From: Bacteroidales bacterium
Lineage (GTDB): Bacteria > Bacteroidota > Bacteroidia > Bacteroidales > DYOH01
NCBI GenBank assembly: GCA_030632545.1
Contig: DAOVUO010000019.1
Location: 1 to 13,819 of the forward strand
Direction: 5' to 3'
DNA length: 13,819 nt
How positions within the stretch are numbered: the stretch's first letter is position 1; the number at the start of each line of letters is the position of its first letter. The notes under the pieces were generated by a model. That model did no database searches, was not told the origin of the DNA, and saw only the letters and a program-made list of their open reading frames with translations. Shown here piece after piece: positions 7,955 through 13,819 of the stretch. Both the position numbers and the translations under genes were made by a program.

Positions 7955-8830
7955 ATGAGTGCAAATAAGAATATAACGGATGAGTTTTTACTAAATGAGC
8001 TTAAGATTAGATTCGAAGAGCGAAATGGGTCAATAAATGAATTGGAGATATTAAATCAAAAATTACGTGATTTGAACAAAAGGTTGCTTGAGTCAGAAAC
8101 TATGAAGAGTCACTTTTTGTCGAATATGAGTAATGAGATTATTAATCCATTTAGTTCAATAATTGGTTTAGCTAAAATTATTTCGCAAGCAAGCGATCCT
8201 GTAGAAATGAAGCGCAAAGCTGGTTTTTTATATGATGAAGCTAGAATTTTAGATTTTCAGTTTAAAAATATTTTTTGGGCGGCTCAATTAGAGTCAGGAA
8301 AGATTGAATTGCACACTCATAAATTGTGTTTAATTGAATTGGTAAGTGGAGTAATTGAAAAGTCGGAGTATCAAGCTGCCAAAAAGAACATTAAGTTTGA
8401 ACTTCATACAGAGAATGAGAGATGTGAAATTGATTCTGATGCTTATAAACTTGAAGCGATATTAGAAAATATTTTTGATAATGCTATTAAGTTCAATAAG
8501 AATGACGAAAAAGTGGTTGTTCAGATGATGCCTAAAGGTGAAACAGTTCAAATTATTATTCGTGATTTTGGGATAGGAGTTAGTCCTCAAGATTTAAATA
8601 TAATTTTTGATAGATTTAAGAAGTTAAACGAAGAAATTTATACAGATAATTATGGTCAAGGATTAGGATTAGCAGTAGCTAAAGAGCTAACTGAACTAAT
8701 TCAGGGCGAAATTAAAGTTGAAAGTACAGTAAATAAAGGCACTGCTTTTACTATTGAATTGCCTGTAAATCTTGATTTGAGTAAGCAGGTTGGAAGTAAT
8801 ATTTTTGATAATGGAGTAGAGCTATTTTAA
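7955..8830 (+). CDS. Histidine-kinase-like protein lacking the H-box histidine
   Basis: A 291-residue soluble protein with no membrane segment. A predicted coiled coil (about 18-52) leads into a HisKA-like dimerisation helix, FLSNMSNEIINPFSSIIGL (54-72). Asn60 stands where sensor kinases have the phosphorylated His (normally SHE). The downstream Arg-Thr is Ile-Asn, but Pro65 is kept. The HATPase_c domain looks complete: N-box ENIFDNAIKF with Asn176, G1 DFGIG (204-208), F-box FDRF (218-221), and G2 GQGLGL (234-239). It therefore probably binds ATP but cannot autophosphorylate in the normal place. It is 2 nt from cheR and 2 nt from cheD, so it is embedded in the adaptation block. Possible roles are a CheA or receptor-array regulator, an ATP-responsive scaffold, or a kinase acting on a histidine elsewhere. 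I have an uncertain memory of similar Asn-containing H-boxes in other Bacteroidetes kinases; this needs a search. Confidence 0.85.
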   Translation: MSANKNITDEFLLNELKIRFEERNGSINELEILNQKLRDLNKRLLESETMKSHFLSNMSNEIINPFSSIIGLAKIISQASDPVEMKRKAGFLYDEARILDFQFKNIFWAAQLESGKIELHTHKLCLIELVSGVIEKSEYQAAKKNIKFELHTENERCEIDSDAYKLEAILENIFDNAIKFNKNDEKVVVQMMPKGETVQIIIRDFGIGVSPQDLNIIFDRFKKLNEEIYTDNYGQGLGLAVAKELTELIQGEIKVESTVNKGTAFTIELPVNLDLSKQVGSNIFDNGVELF

Positions 8831-8832
8831 AT

Positions 8833-9306
8833 ATGGACGTTCAGAATACTTTTTATTTACTACCAGGAGCATTGTTTGTGAAACGAGAGCCCTACATGGT
8901 TACTACTGTTTTAGGATCTTGTGTTGCTTTATGTCTTTACGATAAAATTTTAATGTACGGAGGGATTAATCATTTTATGTTACCATACTGGTCGGGTTCA
9001 GGATTGGCTTCGCCTAAATATGGTGATATAGCAATAAAAAAATTATTTAGTGAAATGATTAATATTGGAAGTAAAAAATCAAACTTAGTAGCAAAATTAT
9101 TTGGTGGAGCTTCTGTTTTAGATAATTTTGAGTCATCTTTACAGGTAGGAAAAAGAAATATTGAGGTGGCAAAAGAAATGTTAGAATCAATGCATATACC
9201 TTTAGTAAGCCAAAATCTAGGGGGTAATTTAGGACGAAAAATAATATATAGTACTGTCAATGGTGCAGTTTATCATAAATTTTTGGGCTCAGAGAAGTCA
9301 AAATAA
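8833..9306 (+). CDS. cheD: CheD chemoreceptor glutamine deamidase
   Basis: A 157-residue single-domain enzyme that deamidates receptor glutamines to methylatable glutamates. The catalytic Cys30 is in TVLGSCVALCLYD and His47 in GGINHFMLP. Thr24 lies six residues before the Cys, matching the spacing of the Thr/Cys/His triad described for Thermotoga CheD. The LFGGAS block and the late GGNLGRKI segment (from about 129) are also typical of the family. It starts 2 nt after the kinase-like gene and ends 18 nt before cheB. In many bacteria CheD is controlled by the phosphatase CheC; no cheC is visible here, so control of CheD, if any, must come from elsewhere. Call is secure. Confidence 0.95.
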   Translation: MDVQNTFYLLPGALFVKREPYMVTTVLGSCVALCLYDKILMYGGINHFMLPYWSGSGLASPKYGDIAIKKLFSEMINIGSKKSNLVAKLFGGASVLDNFESSLQVGKRNIEVAKEMLESMHIPLVSQNLGGNLGRKIIYSTVNGAVYHKFLGSEKSK

Positions 9307-9324
9307 ATTAACAATAAAAGCGGT

Positions 9325-10452
9325 ATGCCAAAAACAAATAAAATTAAAGTAATGATTGTTGATGATTCAGCACTGATTCGTCAGACATTAAAATCCTTTT
9401 TTGAAGAAACTTCGGATATAGAAGTAATGGCAACTGCCGCAGATCCTTATATTGCAGTTAGAAAGATGCAGAAGGAAACACCAGATGTAATTACTTTGGA
9501 TATTGAAATGCCACGAATGGATGGCATTACATTTCTGAAAAAATTGATGGCGCAGCATCCCTTGCCAGTAGTAATAATATCTAGTGTGAGCGAAAAAAAT
9601 AGCTATAATGCAATTAAAGCACTTGAATATGGAGCAGTAGAGGTTATTAATAAGCCTCAATTGTCTACAAAAGAGAAATTGGCAGAATCGAAAACACTTA
9701 TTATAGATAAAGTACGTGCGGCCGCTCGTTCAAGAGTTAAGCGAGTAGCTTCAAATGGCAGGGTTACGAGTATTACCCATAAAAAAGTACCTGAATTCAG
9801 TAATGATTATAAAGTTGAGCCTAAACTTGATGCAGATGCTATTTTGGCATTTACAAGAGGGTCAGCGGGGCTTCAAACTACACAGCGAATACTCGCTATT
9901 GGTGCTTCTACAGGCGGAACTGAGGCTTTGAGAGTATTATTGCAAGAAATGCCAATTAGTTCTCCAGGTATTGTGGTTGTACAGCACATGCCACCAGTAT
10001 TTACAAAAAGTTTTGCCGATAGATTGAATGAGCTTTGCGCAATAGAAGTGCGAGAGGCAAAAAATGGGGATACTGTATTACCTGGCTTGGCACTTATTGC
10101 ACCTGGAAGTCATCATTTAGTTTTAAAAAGAAGCGGAGCACGCTATTATGTGGAAACCAATGCAGGGCCTTTGGTTAATAGACATAGACCATCGGTTGAT
10201 GTATTATTTAGGTCGGTTGCAATTTCTGCTGGCATGAATGCTATTGGAGTTATTCTAACAGGAATGGGAGATGATGGTGCTCGTGGAATGGCAGAGATGA
10301 AACAGCGAAGGGCTTATAATATTGCTCAAGACGAACAGTCATGCGTAGTTTTCGGTATGCCTAAGGAAGCTATTAAGCACGGTGGAACAGATGTTACTTT
10401 GCCATTAGAGCAGATATCGCAGCATTTAATTAAAAAGATGAATTTAAAATAA
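9325..10452 (+). CDS. cheB: CheB response regulator, receptor methylesterase/deamidase
   Basis: A 375-residue protein with an N-terminal receiver (about 7-112) and a C-terminal methylesterase (about 188-372). The receiver has the acidic pair Asp13/Asp14, phospho-acceptor Asp59 in LDIEMP, and Lys110. The esterase triad is Ser195 (GASTGGTEAL), His221 (VVQHMPP) and Asp317 (GMGDDG), with the same residue spacing as E. coli CheB (Ser164, His190, Asp286). The linker of about 75 residues is basic in its first half. CheA phosphorylation should activate removal of methyl groups from MCP1 and MCP2, opposing CheR. It is the only receiver domain in the window. It is the last gene of the operon and is followed by non-coding repeats. 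All catalytic residues are present. Confidence 0.97.
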   Translation: MPKTNKIKVMIVDDSALIRQTLKSFFEETSDIEVMATAADPYIAVRKMQKETPDVITLDIEMPRMDGITFLKKLMAQHPLPVVIISSVSEKNSYNAIKALEYGAVEVINKPQLSTKEKLAESKTLIIDKVRAAARSRVKRVASNGRVTSITHKKVPEFSNDYKVEPKLDADAILAFTRGSAGLQTTQRILAIGASTGGTEALRVLLQEMPISSPGIVVVQHMPPVFTKSFADRLNELCAIEVREAKNGDTVLPGLALIAPGSHHLVLKRSGARYYVETNAGPLVNRHRPSVDVLFRSVAISAGMNAIGVILTGMGDDGARGMAEMKQRRAYNIAQDEQSCVVFGMPKEAIKHGGTDVTLPLEQISQHLIKKMNLK

Positions 10453-10465
10453 GCAAGAGCTTTTT
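10451..10465 (+). terminator. Weak possible terminator after cheB
   Basis: AAGC (10451-10454) can pair with GCTT (10459-10462) around an AAGA loop. A short T-run (10461-10465) overlaps the right arm. The stem is only 4 bp with two GC pairs and overlaps the cheB stop codon. It sits where the operon should end, but it is too weak to be called with confidence. Confidence 0.2.
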
Positions 10466-10519
10466 GATTTATTATTTATTATTGACTATTTATTATTTGG
10501 CTGACGCAGGCCATTTATC

Positions 10520-10589
10520 AATTACGAATTACGAATTACGAATTATTCATAACTCATAACTCATAATTCATAATTCGTAATTCGTAATT
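10520..10589. repeat. Imperfect 27-bp inverted repeat (hairpin-capable)
   Basis: The left arm, 10520-10546, is three copies of AATTACG followed by AATTAT. The right arm, 10563-10589, is its reverse complement with one mismatch at 10570 (A instead of G). The loop is 16 nt (10547-10562) and consists of CATAACT-type units. The arms are built from the same heptamer in opposite orientations. No T-run follows, so it is not a classical intrinsic terminator, although a transcript could fold into a long AU-rich stem. Confidence 0.8.
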
Positions 10590-10652
10590 CACAATTCATA
10601 ACTCACCATTCATAACTCGTAATTCACCATTCACAATTCGTAATTATCAATT
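10548..10652. repeat. Degenerate 7-bp tandem array, 15 units
   Basis: Reading from 10548 in steps of seven bases gives fifteen units with no slip in register. They include CATAACT, CATAATT, CGTAATT, CACAATT, CACCATT and a final ATCAATT. All but the last begin with C, and all end in a (A/C)(A)(C/T)T-like tail. The units upstream at 10520-10540 are the reverse complement (AATTACG). No spacer or constant long repeat exists, so it is not CRISPR. Function unknown. Confidence 0.85.
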
Positions 10653-10678
10653 CACATCAGATTTCAAATTGTAAAACA

Positions 10679-10712
10679 TTTGTAAGCTCACTAAAAATTA
10701 AGCATATTTAGA
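10679..10712 (+). promoter_or_regulatory. Possible Bacteroidetes-type promoter for icmF
   Basis: TTTG at 10679-10682 and TATTTAGA at 10705-10712 loosely resemble the Bacteroidetes -33 (TTTG) and -7 (TAnnTTTG) elements. The spacer is 22 nt, slightly long, and the -7 match is partial. A start around 10720 would give a short A-rich leader before the ATG at 10738. The leader has no Shine-Dalgarno site, which is normal for this phylum. Position is plausible; sequence support is weak. Confidence 0.3.
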
Positions 10713-10737
10713 CTCCAATAAAATAAAATAAAAAATT

Positions 10738-13700
10738 ATGATAGATACAAAAAAATATATGCCTAAGAATAATGTGCGGATTGTTACAGCTGCCTCGTTA
10801 TTTGATGGGCACGATGCTGCAATTAATATTATGCGCCGTATTATTCAGTCTAATGGGGTGGAGGTTATACATTTAGGGCATAATCGCTCGGTGCAGGAAA
10901 TTGTAGATACTGCAATACAAGAAGATGCTCAAGCTGTTGCCATTACATCTTATCAGGGTGGCCATAACGAGTTTTTTAAGTATATGTTTGATTTGTTAAA
11001 AGAAGGTGGTGCTGAAAATATAAAGATATTTGGTGGTGGCGGTGGTGTAATTCTGCCTGAAGAGATAAAAGATTTACATGATTATGGTATTTCTCGTATT
11101 TATTCACCTGATGATGGTCGTGATTTAGGCTTGCAAGGAATGATAAACGATGTAGTTGAAAATTCTGATTATCCACTTGGGAATAATAGTAGTATTAAGA
11201 TAGATGAAATAGTTAAAAGAGATTATAGAGCAATAGCACAATTAATTTCGGCGGCCGAAAATTATCCGCAAGAATCAAATGTGATTTTATCCAAAATACG
11301 TAATGCAGCAAAAGAGACAAAAGTGCCAGTACTTGGAATAACAGGAACTGGCGGTTCGGGAAAATCCTCTTTGGTTGATGAATTAGTTCGCCGTTTTTTA
11401 GTTGATTTCCCTGATAAGCATATCGGTATCATCTCTGTTGACCCATCGAAACGTAAAACAGGAGGCGCATTGCTTGGCGATCGTATTCGCATGAATGCCA
11501 TAAATACCGATAGAGTATATATGCGCTCATTGGCTACACGACAGTCGAATTTGGCCATGTCGAAATATGTGAAAGATGCAGTTGATATTTTAAAAGTCGC
11601 TAATTTCGATTTAATCATATTGGAAACTTCGGGTATTGGACAATCAGATACTGAAATTGTTGACCACAGCGATGCTTCATTATATGTAATGACACCTGAG
11701 TATGGTGCTGCTACTCAATTAGAGAAAATTGATATGCTCGATTATGCTGATGCTATTGCGCTGAATAAATTTGATAAGCGTGGAGCTTTGGATGCTTTGC
11801 GAGATGTGAAAAAGCAATATCAGCGTAATCATAATCTTTGGGAAAATGATATGTGCGATATGCCAGTTGCAGGAACTATTGCCTCACAGTTTAACGACCC
11901 TGGTGTTACGCAATTGTATCGCATGCTAATTGATATAATTGATGTGAAAACAGGAGCAGCATTTGCCTCAACTATGGACGCTAGTGATGCTATGTCGGAA
12001 AAAATTCAGATTATTCCACCAAGTCGCATAAGGTATTTGTCTGAGATAAGCGAAATAGTTCGTGATTATAATAAGTGGACAGAAGAGCAGGCAGGTATTG
12101 CAAATAAGTTGCAAGCCTTACGCAAAAGTATTGATTTGATGAATACTAAACCAGAAAATCAGAATGTAGTAGATGAGTTAGAGAATATGTATAGAGATTC
12201 TACTTTGGATTTTGATGCTCGTAATCAACAGCTTTTAAATGACTGGCCAGCTAAAGTAGAGAACTACAGCCGTGATGAATTTATCTTTAAAGTACGTGAC
12301 AAGGAACTAAAAGTGCGTACATTTTCCGAAAGTTTGTCGCATACACGTATAACAAGAGTTTCCTTGCCAAAATTTGCCGCTTGGGGCGATATTCTAAAAT
12401 GGAACTTACGAGATAATGTTCCGGGCGAATTTCCGTATGCAGCAGGTGTATTTCCATTTAAACGTGAGGCCGAAGACCCAATAAGAATGTTTGCGGGAGA
12501 AGGTGGCCCAGAGAGGACAAATAAGCGTTTTCATTATTTATCGCAGGGAATGCCAGCTAACAGATTGTCAACGGCCTTTGATTCTGTAACATTATACGGC
12601 GAAGACCCAGATATGCGACCTGATATTTACGGTAAAATTGGTAATTCGGGAGTTTCAATTGCTTGTTTAGATGATGCGAAAAAACTGTATTCGGGTTTTG
12701 ATTTATCTGCCCCAAAAACATCAGTATCTATGACTATTAATGGCCCTGCACCCATGATGACAGCCTTTTTTATGAATGCCGCCATCGACCAACAGTGCGA
12801 AATTTATATTAAAGCCAATGGTTTAGAAGCGCAAGCAAATAAAATAATTGACGATATATATAAGCAAAAAGGAACTAAACGACCTAGTTATCAGGGTAAA
12901 TTGCCTGATGGAAATAATGGTTTGGGCTTGATGCTTCTTGGTGTAACAGGCGATGAGGTTTTACCTGTAGATATTTATCAAAGGATAAAAACAGAAACCA
13001 TTTCGCGAGTACGAGGAACAGTTCAGGCAGATATTTTGAAAGAAGATCAGGCGCAAAATACCTGTATTTTCTCTACCGATTTCTCGCTTAAGCTAATGGG
13101 CGATGTGCAGGAGTATTTTACAAACAATAAAGTACGTAATTTTTACTCAGTATCTATTTCTGGTTATCATATAGCTGAGGCAGGAGCAAATCCAATATCG
13201 CAATTGGCTTTTACATTGGCTAATGGCTTTACATTTGTGGAGTACTATCTGGCTAGAGGAATGAAAATTGATGATTTTGCTCCTAATTTATCGTTTTTCT
13301 TTAGCAATGGTGTTGATCCTGAGTATTCGGTACTTGGTAAAGTTGCTCGATTAATATGGGCTAAAGCAATGAAATTAAAATATAAAGGCGATTCTCGCTC
13401 ACAAAAGCTAAAATACCATATCCAAACATCTGGGCGTTCGCTGCATTCGCAAGAGATAGATTTTAACGATATACGAACTACATTACAAGCACTTTATGCC
13501 GTTTTCGATAACTGTAACAGCTTACACACAAATGCTTACGATGAGGCTATTACTACACCAACCGAAGAATCGGTACGTAGGGCAGTGGCTATACAAATGA
13601 TTATAAACCATGAGTTTGGTTTGTCTAAAAACGAAAATCCGTGGCAAGGCTCATTTATTATTGATGAACTTACAGACCTAGTAGAAGAGGCTGTACTAAA

Positions 13701-13819
13701 AGAGTTTGACAGAATAACAGAGCGTGGTGGTGTGCTTTCGGCAATGGAAACCATGTATCAACGTAGTAAAATACAGGAGGAATCGTTGTATTACGAGACT
13801 TTAAAAAATAATGGCAAAC
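10738..13819 (+). CDS. icmF: IcmF fused isobutyryl-CoA mutase, 3'-truncated by window edge
   Basis: Adenosylcobalamin-dependent enzyme interconverting isobutyryl-CoA and n-butyryl-CoA. The open frame from ATG 10738 runs 1027 complete codons to the window edge without a stop; full-length family members are only modestly longer. An N-terminal B12-binding domain (about 1-135) has FDGHDAA with the cobalt ligand His25. The middle G-protein chaperone domain has Walker A GTGGSGKS (203-210), ETSGIGQSD (296-304) and the guanine motif NKFD (343-346). The mutase domain (from about 510) has RMFAGEGGPERTN (583-595), GKIGNSGVSI and SISGYHIAEAGANP (806-819, His811). Gln773 in DILKEDQAQNT stands where methylmalonyl-CoA mutase has its carboxylate-binding Arg, and Phe585 stands near that enzyme's active-site Tyr. 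Both favour a substrate without a free carboxylate. Domain order excludes ordinary methylmalonyl-CoA mutase. GC content is visibly higher than in cheA. No metabolic neighbour is visible. Confidence 0.95.
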   Translation, partial: MIDTKKYMPKNNVRIVTAASLFDGHDAAINIMRRIIQSNGVEVIHLGHNRSVQEIVDTAIQEDAQAVAITSYQGGHNEFFKYMFDLLKEGGAENIKIFGGGGGVILPEEIKDLHDYGISRIYSPDDGRDLGLQGMINDVVENSDYPLGNNSSIKIDEIVKRDYRAIAQLISAAENYPQESNVILSKIRNAAKETKVPVLGITGTGGSGKSSLVDELVRRFLVDFPDKHIGIISVDPSKRKTGGALLGDRIRMNAINTDRVYMRSLATRQSNLAMSKYVKDAVDILKVANFDLIILETSGIGQSDTEIVDHSDASLYVMTPEYGAATQLEKIDMLDYADAIALNKFDKRGALDALRDVKKQYQRNHNLWENDMCDMPVAGTIASQFNDPGVTQLYRMLIDIIDVKTGAAFASTMDASDAMSEKIQIIPPSRIRYLSEISEIVRDYNKWTEEQAGIANKLQALRKSIDLMNTKPENQNVVDELENMYRDSTLDFDARNQQLLNDWPAKVENYSRDEFIFKVRDKELKVRTFSESLSHTRITRVSLPKFAAWGDILKWNLRDNVPGEFPYAAGVFPFKREAEDPIRMFAGEGGPERTNKRFHYLSQGMPANRLSTAFDSVTLYGEDPDMRPDIYGKIGNSGVSIACLDDAKKLYSGFDLSAPKTSVSMTINGPAPMMTAFFMNAAIDQQCEIYIKANGLEAQANKIIDDIYKQKGTKRPSYQGKLPDGNNGLGLMLLGVTGDEVLPVDIYQRIKTETISRVRGTVQADILKEDQAQNTCIFSTDFSLKLMGDVQEYFTNNKVRNFYSVSISGYHIAEAGANPISQLAFTLANGFTFVEYYLARGMKIDDFAPNLSFFFSNGVDPEYSVLGKVARLIWAKAMKLKYKGDSRSQKLKYHIQTSGRSLHSQEIDFNDIRTTLQALYAVFDNCNSLHTNAYDEAITTPTEESVRRAVAIQMIINHEFGLSKNENPWQGSFIIDELTDLVEEAVLKEFDRITERGGVLSAMETMYQRSKIQEESLYYETLKNNGK

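Larger units (their letters stand above)
10453..10737. other. Non-coding gap between cheB and icmF
   Basis: The 285 bases hold no plausible gene on either strand. From about 10463 to 10499 there is a low-complexity TTATTATTT tract. A short GC-richer spot (TGGCTGACGCAGGCCA) follows near 10498-10513. The heptamer repeat block then occupies 10520-10652, and the remaining 85 bases form the icmF upstream region. This gap separates the chemotaxis operon from an unrelated metabolic gene. Confidence 0.8.

Noticed and set aside
8154..8156. His53 of the kinase-like protein as an alternative phospho-acceptor
   Set aside because: The actual His53 codon is at 8111-8113, in the KSxFL position seven residues before the H-box site; it is not at the acceptor position of the helix, and 8154-8156 lies downstream of the site, so neither restores a normal H-box.
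7955..8830. The kinase-like gene as a pseudogene
   Set aside because: The frame is intact, all ATP-site motifs are preserved and gaps to both neighbours are 2 nt; only the H-box residue is changed.
10520..10652. CRISPR array
   Set aside because: The repeats are 7 bp and contiguous, with no spacers, no conserved direct repeat of normal length and no cas genes.
11262..11618. Reverse-strand open frames within icmF (also near 10976-11176 and 13536-13754)
   Set aside because: They lie antisense to strongly conserved B12, G-protein and mutase motifs on the + strand and have no recognisable protein features.

Overview
The window is AT-rich. Genes have A-rich leaders rather than strong Shine-Dalgarno sites, and protein character points to a Bacteroidetes (Bacteroidota) bacterium, possibly from the Marinilabiliales/Bacteroidales side; this assignment is inference from style, not from a marker gene. 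All genes lie on the + strand. No RNA gene, insertion sequence, phage gene or CRISPR array was seen.

Positions 1-10452 hold a compact chemotaxis-type operon: cheA (5' end cut off by the window), cheW1, a receptor with two tandem CZB-like zinc-binding sensor repeats (MCP1), cheW2, a receptor with a four-helix-bundle sensor (MCP2), cheW3, cheR, a short histidine-kinase-like gene, cheD and cheB. Most gaps are 2-26 nt, and cheA/cheW1 overlap by 4 nt (ATGA). MCP1-cheW2 and MCP2-cheW3 form a duplicated receptor-coupler module: signalling halves and couplers are close paralogues, while the sensor halves are unrelated. Both receptors end in the same five residues, EFEKF, which fits the CheR/CheB tethering consensus (aromatic-x-x-aromatic). 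The adaptation enzymes CheR, CheD and CheB all retain their active-site residues. No cheY, cheC, cheZ, flagellar or gliding gene is visible, so the output of the pathway cannot be read from this window.

The strangest gene is the kinase-like one between cheR and cheD. Its ATP-binding domain looks intact, but the phospho-accepting histidine of the H-box is Asn60. It is coupled with 2-nt gaps on both sides, which suggests a real part of the system rather than debris.

Positions 10453-10737 are non-coding and hold a 7-bp-period repeat array (15 units in perfect register) preceded by inverted copies of the same unit, giving a potential 27-bp stem with one mismatch. From 10738 to the end is a long open frame with no stop. 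It is icmF, the fused isobutyryl-CoA mutase (B12 domain, G-protein chaperone domain, mutase domain), truncated by the window edge. It is a metabolic gene with no visible link to the chemotaxis operon and a noticeably higher GC content than cheA.
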